Of a stretch of 41,285 nt of DNA, positions 24,551-32,302 are shown in pieces. Below the pieces are notes generated by a model. That model saw only the letters and a program-made list of their open reading frames with translations. It was not told where the DNA came from and ran no database searches. The stretch spans positions 1 to 41,285 of the forward strand of contig CAVKYE010000011.1 in assembly GCA_963660615.1 (NCBI GenBank), read 5' to 3'. Positions within the stretch are counted from its first letter, which is position 1; each line of letters starts with the position of its first letter. This DNA comes from Coprosoma sp963660615. Lineage in GTDB: Bacteria > Bacillota_I > Bacilli_A > RF39 > UBA660. The position numbers were made by a program, and so were the translations under genes.

Positions 24551-25027
24551 TTAGTCATATTTCTTCTTTATTTTTTTTCTTCCATTAAATAAATAATATT
24601 TAATATTTGATTCAGCATTATTCATAATATTACTGATTTCTTTTATTGAAAGGTCATCTTTATAATATAGATTAAATATTTTAATCTCTTTATTGGTTAG
24701 GTTATAACTATTTAGATTATCAAGTATATCTCTGTATATTATTTTATCAATTTTATTATCTTCTGTTTTAAAATTTTGTAATTTATCTTCATCATAAACT
24801 AATACCTTATCTTTATATATTTTTCTCACTTTGTTTTTCCAAGTGTTAAAAGCAATGGTCCAAATTAGATTATCAAGTTTTTCAATTTTTATTTTTTTAT
24901 TTAAATAAGTATATATTTCAACAAATATATCATTAGTTAAATCTTTGGCATTTTCTTTGTTTTTTGTCTTTCCTAAAGACCAATAATATATTTTGTCATA
25001 GTAATCTTCAAAAATTTTATCTTTCAT
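24551..25027 (-). CDS. ECF-type RNA polymerase sigma factor
   Basis: 158 residues with sigma-70 region 2 (FEDYYDKIYYWSLGKTKNKENAKDLTNDIF region, about 5-35, including the DLTNDIFVEIY -10-recognition helix) and region 4 (LTNKEIKIFNLYYKDDLSIKEISNIMNNAESNIKYYL region, about 108-145, an HTH) and no region 1.1 or 3, hence extracytoplasmic-function type. No anti-sigma factor with a membrane helix lies next to it. Base composition differs from the core genes. The start ATG at 25027 has no strong Shine-Dalgarno (AGGATTG is nearest). Confidence 0.88.
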   Translation of the reverse strand: MKDKIFEDYYDKIYYWSLGKTKNKENAKDLTNDIFVEIYTYLNKKIKIEKLDNLIWTIAFNTWKNKVRKIYKDKVLVYDEDKLQNFKTEDNKIDKIIYRDILDNLNSYNLTNKEIKIFNLYYKDDLSIKEISNIMNNAESNIKYYLFNGRKKIKKKYD

Positions 25028-25036
25028 AACATCAAT

Positions 25037-25097
25037 CCTAACTAATAAAACTAACCTTTCAACAATGTAGTAACGAAAAACGAAATTAGGTTAGTTT
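25037..25097 (-). promoter_or_regulatory. Repeated ACTAAC elements upstream of the sigma gene
   Basis: CCTAACTAAT (25037-25046), AACTAACCT (25049-25057) and its inverse AGGTTAGTT (25088-25096) precede the sigma gene start by 10-70 bp. The long-range pair could form a stem with a 30-base loop in the leader, or be protein-binding sites. Related words occur before the gene at 23.6-24.3 kb. Confidence 0.4.
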
Positions 25098-25169
25098 TTT
25101 TTGTAAATTATTCTATTATAACTTTACCACCTAAATTACAAATTTAGCAATTTGGTAGTTTTGTTTTAA

Positions 25170-25380
25170 TTTTTTTGGTTTTCTTTGACTTGTTCATATA
25201 ATCTTTCTATTAATACTCCTTCTATAAGTTTTAGAGTAAATCCAAAAATATTGTTCTTTCTCTATCAGTAGTTAAGGGATTAATTTGTGTTTTTAAATAA
25301 TAATCTAAAAATCTTTTATTTTTGATACTATAAACTTGTTTCCCATAACTAACTACCTTTACTATTTTATGTCCATATTT
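25170..25380 (-). pseudogene. Remnant of a small decayed gene
   Basis: Reading on the minus strand, an open stretch of 49 codons without a start (25380-25231, ending TTDRERTIFLDLL) is followed after a frame change by LIEGVLIERLYEQVKENQKN and a stop near 25170. It looks like a frameshifted gene of ~75 residues. No family recognised. The rest of 25100-25495 shows nothing further. Confidence 0.4.
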
Positions 25381-25597
25381 CTACACTAATACCAAGCCTT
25401 ATTGCAAAGCATTTTGCCTGTATAAATTATATAATAAACATAATGAGAAAACAGGTAAACAAAAAGTTAGTTTACATTTTTCTTAATTCTCCTCGAATGT
25501 AAAGTTTAATGCACCCCCTATTCCCATAGGTATTGCATTTAATCGTACAAAACTATTGGGTTTCATTTAATTGGTAAAAAGGTATAATACTATCTCA

Positions 25598-26131
25598 ATG
25601 GTGCTTATTATGTATTTTAAAAGTAATATGTCTAATTTCATAAGAGAGTATAATGATGCAAGTTCGGTTATTGATATATTTAATAAATTATACCAAATTT
25701 TGGATAAAAAAATTTTGAGTAATCATTTCCTGTTACCTTAACTGATAATGGTAGTGAATTCTCAAACCCTAAAGAGATTGAATTTGATATGGAAACAAAT
25801 AGTCAAAGAACGCAAATATTTTATTGCCATCCCTCAAGTCCTCATGAAAAAGGATCTTGTGAAGTTAATCACGAATTATTAAGAAGAATAATAGCAAAGG
25901 GAGAATCTTTTGATGATTTAACACAAAAAGACATTAATTTAATAATGTCACACGTTAATTCATATAAAAGAAAAAAACTGAATAATGAGTCACCATACTC
26001 TGCATTCAGTCATTTCTATGGCAAAGATGCCATAGATAAGTTAGGAATCAAAGAAATAGATTCCAACAACGTTAACTTATCTAAAAAACTTTTGAAAAGA
26101 TAAGTTAATATAAATATCAAATAAGCACCAT
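25598..26131 (+). mobile_element. Truncated IS30-family element
   Basis: A perfect 12-bp inverted repeat (ATGGTGCTTATT at 25598-25609 and AATAAGCACCAT at 26120-26131) encloses 534 bp with only the C-terminal part of an IS30 transposase. Intact IS30-family elements are about 1.0-1.2 kb, so the 5' half of the gene was lost while both ends remain. It is non-autonomous. Confidence 0.7.
25641..26103 (+). pseudogene. IS30-family transposase, C-terminal fragment
   Basis: The sequence IREYNDASSVIDIFNKLYQI (25641 on) runs into a frame change near 25717-25726, then continues FPVTLTDNGSEFSNPKEIE, with the second catalytic Asp (TDNGSEF) and the catalytic Glu region (SSPHEKGSCEVNHELLRR). The N-terminal HTH and first Asp are missing. 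An open frame from the internal ATG at 25789 is only part of this remnant. Confidence 0.8.
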
Positions 26132-26627
26132 CACTATAATTAGAAAACAAGGGTTGTGCTTTGGGTTACAAAAAAAACCTGCAAAATTCACCCTCTTTTA
26201 CTGTTGGCATAATATTATAGTACTGCTTACACTTAAATAATACCCCAAAAATCTAAAAATGTCCAATTTATATTGAAAAATAAACGAAAAATAAAAGACA
26301 AACGAAGCAAATTTATCTTGACTTTTGATTTTTTAAAATTTAATTATAATAATAAAACAATCAAAGGTAAACTTTGGTTGTTACTCACTTTTAGGAAATG
26401 TTGCGTTTAATCGTACAAACTTGCATTAAACTTTACATTTGACCCTCATATATTATACCCTCCTACTAATGTTTTACCATATTTTAGCGATACTTGCAAG
26501 CAGTTTATGACAATCTGTTAATTCTTAGTTAAAATTATACTCCTAAGTTTGACAGTTGTAGGTCTAAAATAGCATGGCAGGTATTGAAAATACTTGATTT
26601 TTTTGTGTAATACCAATCCTTTTTTGT
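26132..26627. other. Gene-free stretch with one strong hairpin
   Basis: About 500 bp with no open frame that looks like a gene. It holds a TTGACT and a TATAAT that are 21 bp apart (26318-26350, too far for a normal promoter), the hairpin at 26356-26382 and the right-hand IS21-like end. Otherwise I see nothing. Confidence 0.5.
26356..26382 (+). other. Stable hairpin of unknown role
   Basis: AACAATCAAAG, loop GTAAA, CTTTGGTTGTT: 11 bp with one G-U pair. No T run follows (ACTCACTTTTAGG), so it is not a typical terminator. It lies 18 bp before the IS21-like right end. Confidence 0.45.
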
Positions 26628-26714
26628 TTACTTTTTTAGGTATGTTTTTCTTTTGATATAATTTACATCTTCACGCATTTCATCTAATATTTTGTTTATT
26701 TTGTTAATGTCCAT
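26628..26714 (-). CDS. Possible 28-residue peptide or gene remnant
   Basis: ATG at 26714 with a good AAGGTGAT site; the product begins MDINKINKILDEMREDVNYI and ends in Lys residues. It could be the head of a truncated gene, as helical starts like this are common in longer proteins. Low confidence. Confidence 0.3.
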   Translation of the reverse strand: MDINKINKILDEMREDVNYIKRKTYLKK

Positions 26715-26850
26715 TTATATCACCTTTTATACTTTAGCACATTATTTTTGGTGTTTGGGTTCTTTCGACAATATTAGATAATATTAGAATTAGAGAATTT
26801 TTTTATAGCCAAATCTTTCTATTTATAGTATAATTATGATGGAGGTTAGT

Positions 26851-27438
26851 ATGAGGTATCCAACTGGTATTAAGAAAGAATATCACGCTACTAATTCGCA
26901 TGCTAATAGGGGCATGACTTTAGAAAGTGAAATTAATGAAAGTAATGATTATTATTTAAATAGTGGTAGGGCTGTTATATATAAGAAACCAACGCCTATA
27001 ACTATAAGTAAAGTTGATTATCCTTCTAGGATTGAGGCGGTTATTAGGGAGGCTTATTTTAGGGTTCCTTCTACTACTGATTATAATGGTATTTATAGGG
27101 GTAAATATATTGATTTTGAGGCTAAGGAAACTAAGCTTAAGAATTATTTTCCGATTAATAATATTCATTCACATCAGATTAAGCATTTGAAACGTATTAT
27201 GGATCATGGTGGGATTGGATTTATTATTGTAAGGTTTACTTCTTTGAATGAGACTTATTTACTTATGGTTGATAAGTTACTTGATTTTTTGGATACTTCA
27301 GCGAGAAAGTCTATCCCTTTAGAATATTTTAGAAAGTGGGGCTATATAATTAAGGATAAATATAGTCCACGTGTTGATTATTTGGAAATTATTGATAATA
27401 TCTATTTTGATGGAGGAAATATATGGAAAAGGAATTAA
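26851..27438 (+). CDS. recU: Holliday junction resolvase RecU
   Basis: RecU cleaves Holliday junctions in recombination and chromosome segregation. 195 residues with NRGMTLESEINESNDYYL, KKPTPITISKVDYP, the nuclease core STTDYNGIYRGKYIDFEAKETK and HSHQIKHLKRI, all as in B. subtilis RecU. ATG at 26851 chosen because GGAGG sits just before it; an in-frame ATG five codons upstream contains that site. Overlaps the PBP gene by 16 bp, the conserved recU-ponA pair. Confidence 0.96.
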   Translation: MRYPTGIKKEYHATNSHANRGMTLESEINESNDYYLNSGRAVIYKKPTPITISKVDYPSRIEAVIREAYFRVPSTTDYNGIYRGKYIDFEAKETKLKNYFPINNIHSHQIKHLKRIMDHGGIGFIIVRFTSLNETYLLMVDKLLDFLDTSARKSIPLEYFRKWGYIIKDKYSPRVDYLEIIDNIYFDGGNIWKRN

Positions 27439-30371
27439 AAAGGATTATTCGGTTTTTTAGAAAGAAAAAATATAATTTGATATTTTTGTTAGGAAGTATT
27501 TTAGGGCTTATTATACTACCATTTTTTATGAAGTTTAGATTTGTTTTACTTATATTTATAATTTTGAATTTAATATGGGGAATTCCTTATTTATTTTATA
27601 GAAAGAAGTTTGTACCGAAGCGTTCTTCAGTTTCGGATGATGTTAATCTAGAAGGTGGGGATGATATGAAAAAAAATAAGAAAAAAAAGGGCAAGGTTGT
27701 TTTATTGGTTCTTTTGATTATGTTTATTTTGTTTATATTAGCAGGAATTATTTTCTTTGCTTATATTGCTATTAGTGCGGGTAAGTTTGATCCTGATAAG
27801 TTATATACTAAGGAGGCTTCTACTCTTTATGATTCTGATGGTAATCAGTTTGCACAATTAGGTAAAGAGATGCGTAAGAAGATTAAGTATAAGGATTTAT
27901 CTGAAGAGATGGTTAATGCAATTGTGGCTACTGAGGATTCTAGATTCTTTGAACATAATGGTTTTGATTTACCTCGTTTTCTGAAGGCTTCGTTTGGTCA
28001 GGCTTTGGGGCAAAATGCAGGTGGTGCTTCTACTTTGACGATGCAGGTTTCTAAAAACCAATTTACTTCTACTACTTCAAGTGGTATTGCGGGTATTAAG
28101 CGTAAGTTTACGGATATTTATATGTCTATTTTCCAAATTGAGAGAAATTATTCTAAGGAAGAAATTTTGGAATTTTATGTTAATTCGTATTATTTAGGTA
28201 GTGGTGCTTATGGTGTTGAGCAGGCTGCTAAAACTTATTTTAATAAGAGTGCTAAGGATTTGAATTTGTCTGAGGCAGCAATGATTGCTGGTATGTTCCA
28301 GTCTCCTGTTAGTTATGATCCTAATATTAATCCTGATAAGACTGAGCAAAGAAGACTTCTTGTTCTTAAGCTTATGAAACGTCATGGGTATATTACTAAT
28401 GATGAGTATAATGTGGCTAAGAAGATGACGGTTGATGAGATTGTTATTAAGGGTCAGTCTGCTAATACTAGTAATGCTAAGTATCAAGGTTTTATTGATA
28501 CGGTTGCGGCTCAGGTTCAAGAAAAAACTGGTTATGATCCTTATTCTTATTCTATGAAGATTTATACAACTATGGATAGAGAAAAACAAGATAGTCTTAC
28601 TAAGATTATGGATGGTGAATCTTATAAATGGGAAAATGATAAGGTTGATGCTGGTGTGGCTGTTTTAGATACTAAGACTGGTAAGATTGTGGCTGTTGGT
28701 GCTGGTAGAAATCATACTGGGGCTAAGTCATTTAATAATGCAACTATGACTAAGAAACAGATTGGTTCGACGGCTAAGCCTTTGTTCGATTATGGTCCTG
28801 CTATTGAGTATTTAAATTGGAATACTTATCATCCTATTATTGATGCTCAATATTCTTATAGTGATGGTACAGAAATTAATAACTGGGATGGAAAGTATAA
28901 AGGCATTATGACTATTAGGCAAGCTTTGATTGATTCTAGAAATATTCCCGCTTTGAAGACTTTCCAAAGTGTTAAAAATTCTGATATTAAGACTTTTGTT
29001 ACTAATTTGGGGTTATCGCCTGAGGTTTCTTCTAATGGTAAGCTGCATGAAGCTCATTCTATTGGTGGGTATGGTGATGGTAAGACTACTGGTGAATCTC
29101 CTCTTAGTTTAGCGGCTGCTTATGCGGCGTTTGGTAACAATGGTTATTATAATGAGCCTTATAGTTTTACTAAGGTTGTGTTTGATAAGAATGATAAAAC
29201 GATAACAGTTAAGACTAAGAAAACTAAGGCTATGAGTAAGGATACGGCTTATATGGTTACTGATATGCTTGTTGATACTGGTAAAAATGCTTTAGGAAAT
29301 TATAGCAATATTAATGGTTCTGAGTTTGCGGCTAAGACTGGTACTACTAACTTTGATGAAAAGACTATGGAGGCTAGAGGGCTTCCTAGTACTGCGGTTA
29401 ATGACCTTTGGGTTGCCGGATATAATTCGGATTATTCTATCGCGGTATGGTATGGTTATAATTCTTTGAAAGATGGTTATAATAGGTTTGGTTCTAGTCA
29501 AAATTCTAGATTATTCCAAGCTGTTGCTAATAATTTCTTTAAGAGTAGTACTAAGTTTACTAAACCTGATAGTGTAGTTGAGGTTACGGTTGAGAAAAAT
29601 TGTGCATCTCCTTTACTTCCTAGCAAGAATACTCCTGATAGTATGAAGACTACTGAGTTATTTAAGTCTAGTGGTAAGCCTACTGAGGTTTCTAATCGTT
29701 ATAATACTTTAGCTAATCCTAGTGATGCCAAGTCTTCTGTTAGTGGTAAAACTGCTACTATTAGTTGGAAAGGAATTAGTACTCCTGATGGTTTAAATAG
29801 AAGTTATTGGAGTCCTATTGTTAATAAGGCATTCTCTATTTCTAGTGATCAAACTACTTATTTGAATTATATTATGGGATTTAATCAAAGTGCTTTGGGT
29901 TCTGTAATATATAATGTTTATCTTAAGAATGGTGATAGTTTAACTAAGGTTACTTCTACTTCTAGTACTTCAGCTACGGTTAATTTATCTTCTACTGCTT
30001 CCCCTACTTATATTGTTAAGGCCAGTTATTCTAATTTCTCTGGTGCTGAAAGTAGTGGTGTTGAAGTTAAAGTTGATTATAAGGGCAGTTCTTCTTCTGA
30101 TGTTAAGCTTACTTTGAATGGTAAGGCTAATGTTAGTGTTACTGAGACTGAAGGTTATACTGATTCTTCTAGTCCTGTTAAAGCAACTTTAGATGGTGAG
30201 GATATTACTAAAGATATTAAAGTTACTACTACTTATTCCAAAGATGGTGGTTCTAGTAAGACTTATGATAATTCTCGTTTAACTGAAGCTGGTACTTATA
30301 TATTTACTTATAATGTAACTTACGAGGGTGAAAAGGTTGATACTTTAACTCGTACGGTTATAATTAGTTAA
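27423..30371 (+). CDS. ponA: Class A penicillin-binding protein PBP1 (PonA)
   Basis: 982-residue glycosyltransferase/transpeptidase. GT51 domain with catalytic Glu171 (ATEDSRFFEH) and GGASTLTMQVSKN; transpeptidase with S449-TA-K452, S505-R-N507 and K638-T-G-T641. The C-terminus has an Ig/fibronectin-type region (about 745-890) and a last beta domain (about 895-982). Odd: before the usual basic start (MKKNKKKKGK, residue 81) and membrane anchor (about 91-115) there is an 80-residue extension with two further hydrophobic segments (about 17-35 and 40-58). A second ATG at 27663 region with its own GGTGGGG site could give a form without it. Confidence 0.94.
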   Translation: MEKELKRIIRFFRKKKYNLIFLLGSILGLIILPFFMKFRFVLLIFIILNLIWGIPYLFYRKKFVPKRSSVSDDVNLEGGDDMKKNKKKKGKVVLLVLLIMFILFILAGIIFFAYIAISAGKFDPDKLYTKEASTLYDSDGNQFAQLGKEMRKKIKYKDLSEEMVNAIVATEDSRFFEHNGFDLPRFLKASFGQALGQNAGGASTLTMQVSKNQFTSTTSSGIAGIKRKFTDIYMSIFQIERNYSKEEILEFYVNSYYLGSGAYGVEQAAKTYFNKSAKDLNLSEAAMIAGMFQSPVSYDPNINPDKTEQRRLLVLKLMKRHGYITNDEYNVAKKMTVDEIVIKGQSANTSNAKYQGFIDTVAAQVQEKTGYDPYSYSMKIYTTMDREKQDSLTKIMDGESYKWENDKVDAGVAVLDTKTGKIVAVGAGRNHTGAKSFNNATMTKKQIGSTAKPLFDYGPAIEYLNWNTYHPIIDAQYSYSDGTEINNWDGKYKGIMTIRQALIDSRNIPALKTFQSVKNSDIKTFVTNLGLSPEVSSNGKLHEAHSIGGYGDGKTTGESPLSLAAAYAAFGNNGYYNEPYSFTKVVFDKNDKTITVKTKKTKAMSKDTAYMVTDMLVDTGKNALGNYSNINGSEFAAKTGTTNFDEKTMEARGLPSTAVNDLWVAGYNSDYSIAVWYGYNSLKDGYNRFGSSQNSRLFQAVANNFFKSSTKFTKPDSVVEVTVEKNCASPLLPSKNTPDSMKTTELFKSSGKPTEVSNRYNTLANPSDAKSSVSGKTATISWKGISTPDGLNRSYWSPIVNKAFSISSDQTTYLNYIMGFNQSALGSVIYNVYLKNGDSLTKVTSTSSTSATVNLSSTASPTYIVKASYSNFSGAESSGVEVKVDYKGSSSSDVKLTLNGKANVSVTETEGYTDSSSPVKATLDGEDITKDIKVTTTYSKDGGSSKTYDNSRLTEAGTYIFTYNVTYEGEKVDTLTRTVIIS

Positions 30372-30395
30372 AAGACGATTTTTCGTCTTTTTTTG
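30371..30395 (+). terminator. Terminator of recU-ponA
   Basis: AAAGACGA, TTTT loop, TCGTCTTT followed by TTTT. An 8-bp perfect stem right at the ponA stop. Confidence 0.9.
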
Positions 30396-30416
30396 TTTTT
30401 AAAAAAAATCACTGTT

Positions 30417-31040
30417 TTAGTGATTTTCTTTGCATATTTCTTTTAGTTTACATGTTTCGCATTTAGGATTTCTAGCAGTACAGTAATATCTTCCAAATAG
30501 GACTAGTTGGTGATGGAGTTTGCAGAGGTTTTCTTTTTTGAATTTTTTTGTTAGTTTTTTTTCGATTTCTAAGGGGGTGTCTTTTGGGCTTGCTAGGTTT
30601 AGTCTTTTGCTTACTCTTGAAACATGGGTGTCTACAGCTATGCAGGGTGTATTAAAGATGTTGCTTAAGAAGACGTTGGTGGTTTTTCTACCTACTCCAG
30701 GAAGGCTTTCTAGGTACTGTCTATCATTTGGTATTTGGCTTTGTTTTTCTTCTGTTAGTCGTTTGGATATTTCTATTACGTTTTTGGCTTTTTTGTTGTA
30801 TGTTCCTATTGGTTTTATTATTTCTATGATGTCTTCTAGTTTGGCTTTACTTAGTTCTTCTAGATTTTTGTATTTATCAAATAAGATACTTGTTACCATG
30901 TTTACTCTTTTGTCGGTTGTTTGAGCACTTAACATGGTGGCGATTAGTAATTCGTAGTCTTTGGTGTAATTTAGTTCACATTTGGGGTTTGGAAATAGTT
31001 CGTCTAAATAGGTTTCTATTTTATTCGTTGAGCCAGTCAT
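30417..31040 (-). CDS. nth: Endonuclease III
   Basis: DNA glycosylase/AP lyase for oxidised pyrimidines. 207 residues with the helix-hairpin-helix LPGVGRKTTN containing the catalytic Lys, the catalytic Asp in VDTHVSR, and the four Fe-S cysteines at the C-terminus (C-X6-C-X2-C-X5-C). Start ATG at 31040 behind GAGGTG; a TTG two codons earlier is less likely. It overlaps dnaD by 20 bp, the same dnaD-nth pairing as in Bacillus. Confidence 0.96.
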   Translation of the reverse strand: MTGSTNKIETYLDELFPNPKCELNYTKDYELLIATMLSAQTTDKRVNMVTSILFDKYKNLEELSKAKLEDIIEIIKPIGTYNKKAKNVIEISKRLTEEKQSQIPNDRQYLESLPGVGRKTTNVFLSNIFNTPCIAVDTHVSRVSKRLNLASPKDTPLEIEKKLTKKFKKENLCKLHHQLVLFGRYYCTARNPKCETCKLKEICKENH

Positions 31041-31647
31041 AGTCAAACACCTCGCTATTTGCCTTTTTTTTCTTGAATTTTTCGTTTGCTTTGTCGATGT
31101 CTGATTTTGTTTTTATACCCTTTTTTTTCCATTCATATAGTATTTTATCTATGTATCTTAGGTTGGATACACCATTATATGTGGCTTCTTTTAGGGCTAG
31201 GATTATTGTTTCTTCTTTGAAGTCTGATTGTATCCATGCTCCTATTATTTCGTATTCCATTGGGCTTAGGGTTCTTCCGAATTCTTTTTCGAAGATGTCA
31301 TAGATGTTTGTTTTTTGGGGTTCTTTTTTGTCTTCTATTAATAAAAGGGCTAGTTTGTTATAAAGTTCGTCTAGTGATACGTATTCTTCACAGACGTTGT
31401 TTGTGGTTATGCTTTCTAGTTTTAGAACGTCTTTTTTTGAGAGGCTACTGATTATTTCTAGAACTTCTAATGGTTTTAAAGATAGGTCTTTGGCTATTCT
31501 TTCTGGATCGAATTCGCTGTTATTTATTAGGTATATTAGTACTATTAGTTCTTTGTCGGTTATGTTTAGTTTTTTATAGCTTGTTAGAAGGGCTTTGGGT
31601 ATAACTATACTTCCATTTTTTAATATGTCAATTATTTTTCCTGTCAT
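31021..31647 (-). CDS. dnaD: DnaD-domain replication initiation protein
   Basis: DnaD acts in primosome assembly at oriC and stalled forks. 208 residues: an N-terminal winged-helix part (about 1-95) and a C-terminal DnaD domain (about 110-185) with the family ending YIDKILYEWKKKGIKT. Start ATG at 31647 after GGTGATTTC; a GTG three codons earlier is possible. Coupled to nth. Confidence 0.9.
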   Translation of the reverse strand: MTGKIIDILKNGSIVIPKALLTSYKKLNITDKELIVLIYLINNSEFDPERIAKDLSLKPLEVLEIISSLSKKDVLKLESITTNNVCEEYVSLDELYNKLALLLIEDKKEPQKTNIYDIFEKEFGRTLSPMEYEIIGAWIQSDFKEETIILALKEATYNGVSNLRYIDKILYEWKKKGIKTKSDIDKANEKFKKKKANSEVFDYDWLNE

Positions 31648-31678
31648 TGAAATCACCGATTATTATTATAAACTATTT

Positions 31679-32272
31679 TTAGGGCTTTGTCGATGGAATA
31701 ATCATGATGTTATATGATTCAGGGGTCAATTTTAGGATGGTGAAGCTTTCTTTGCTTACTATGTAATTATCTATCCATGATTCTTGGAGTTGTTTTAGGT
31801 ATGTTTTTTTGATGTCATCATCATAGAAGATGGTGTTTGCTTTTTGGGGCATTTGGTATTCTTTGTCTAGGTTCATTATGTATATGAAGTCGCAGTTTTT
31901 TGTTTCTTGGTTTTGTTTGTTATGGATGCATAGTGTGTAGTTATTTATTTTGAATTTTAGGCTCCCTGTTGTTTTGATGATGTTTATATTGTCTATTTTT
32001 TTTGTGGTTTCGATATTGTGGATGTTTGGTGTGACGGAAAATATTTTTAGGGCTTCTTTTAGTCCTTTATCATTTTTGTAATCTAGGATGAAGAGGTTTG
32101 AGGTTTTTTCTTCGTTTATGAGTAATGAATTGCTGTTTTTTAGTCTTAGAAAGATTATGCCTGTTTCTTTTTTTGATAGTTTTAGGTCGATTTTTTTTGC
32201 GACGAAGGCGTGGCTATCTATATGGATGAGTGATAGTGTTAAGGTTATAAGTAATATTATTATTTTTTTCAT
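31679..32272 (-). CDS. Secreted protein of unknown function
   Basis: 197 residues with a clear signal peptide (KK, then hydrophobic about 4-18, possible cleavage after SHA at about 22). The mature part is mixed alpha/beta with two cysteines (CIHNKQNQETKNC, about residues 117-129) that could form a disulfide. No family recognised. It lies between cca and dnaD, with 28 bp to the hairpin after cca; the ribosome-binding site (GGGTG) is part of that hairpin. It may be read through from cca or have its own promoter; I see no strong one. Confidence 0.7.
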   Translation of the reverse strand: MKKIIILLITLTLSLIHIDSHAFVAKKIDLKLSKKETGIIFLRLKNSNSLLINEEKTSNLFILDYKNDKGLKEALKIFSVTPNIHNIETTKKIDNINIIKTTGSLKFKINNYTLCIHNKQNQETKNCDFIYIMNLDKEYQMPQKANTIFYDDDIKKTYLKQLQESWIDNYIVSKESFTILKLTPESYNIMIIPSTKP

Positions 32273-32275
32273 AAT

Positions 32276-32302
32276 AAAACACCCTATTAAAGGGTATGTT
32301 TT
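32276..32302 (-). terminator. Hairpin between cca and the secreted-protein gene
   Basis: AAAACA-CCCT and AGGG-TA-TGTTTT arms around loop ATTAA. On the minus strand TTTTATT follows. It contains the ribosome-binding site of the next gene, so it may act as an attenuator rather than a full stop. Confidence 0.45.

Larger units (their letters stand above)
25498..26437. mobile_element. Pair of IS21-like termini enclosing an IS30 remnant
   Basis: An 18-bp perfect inverted repeat (AATGTAAAGTTTAATGCA at 25496-25513; complement at 26422-26439) bounds ~940 bp. Each end also carries a second copy of a related word in direct orientation (TTGCATTTAATCGTACAAA, 25533; TTGCGTTTAATCGTACAAA, 26401). TG...CA ends with internal repeats resemble IS21-family termini, but no istA or istB is present. 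It may be a deletion derivative. Confidence 0.45.

Noticed and set aside
25789..26103. A free-standing 104-residue gene
   Set aside because: It is the end of an IS30 transposase whose reading frame starts earlier and is broken by a frameshift.
26318..26350. Sigma-A promoter before the 26.36-kb hairpin
   Set aside because: The TTGACT and TATAAT elements are 21 bp apart, too far for normal sigma-A recognition.
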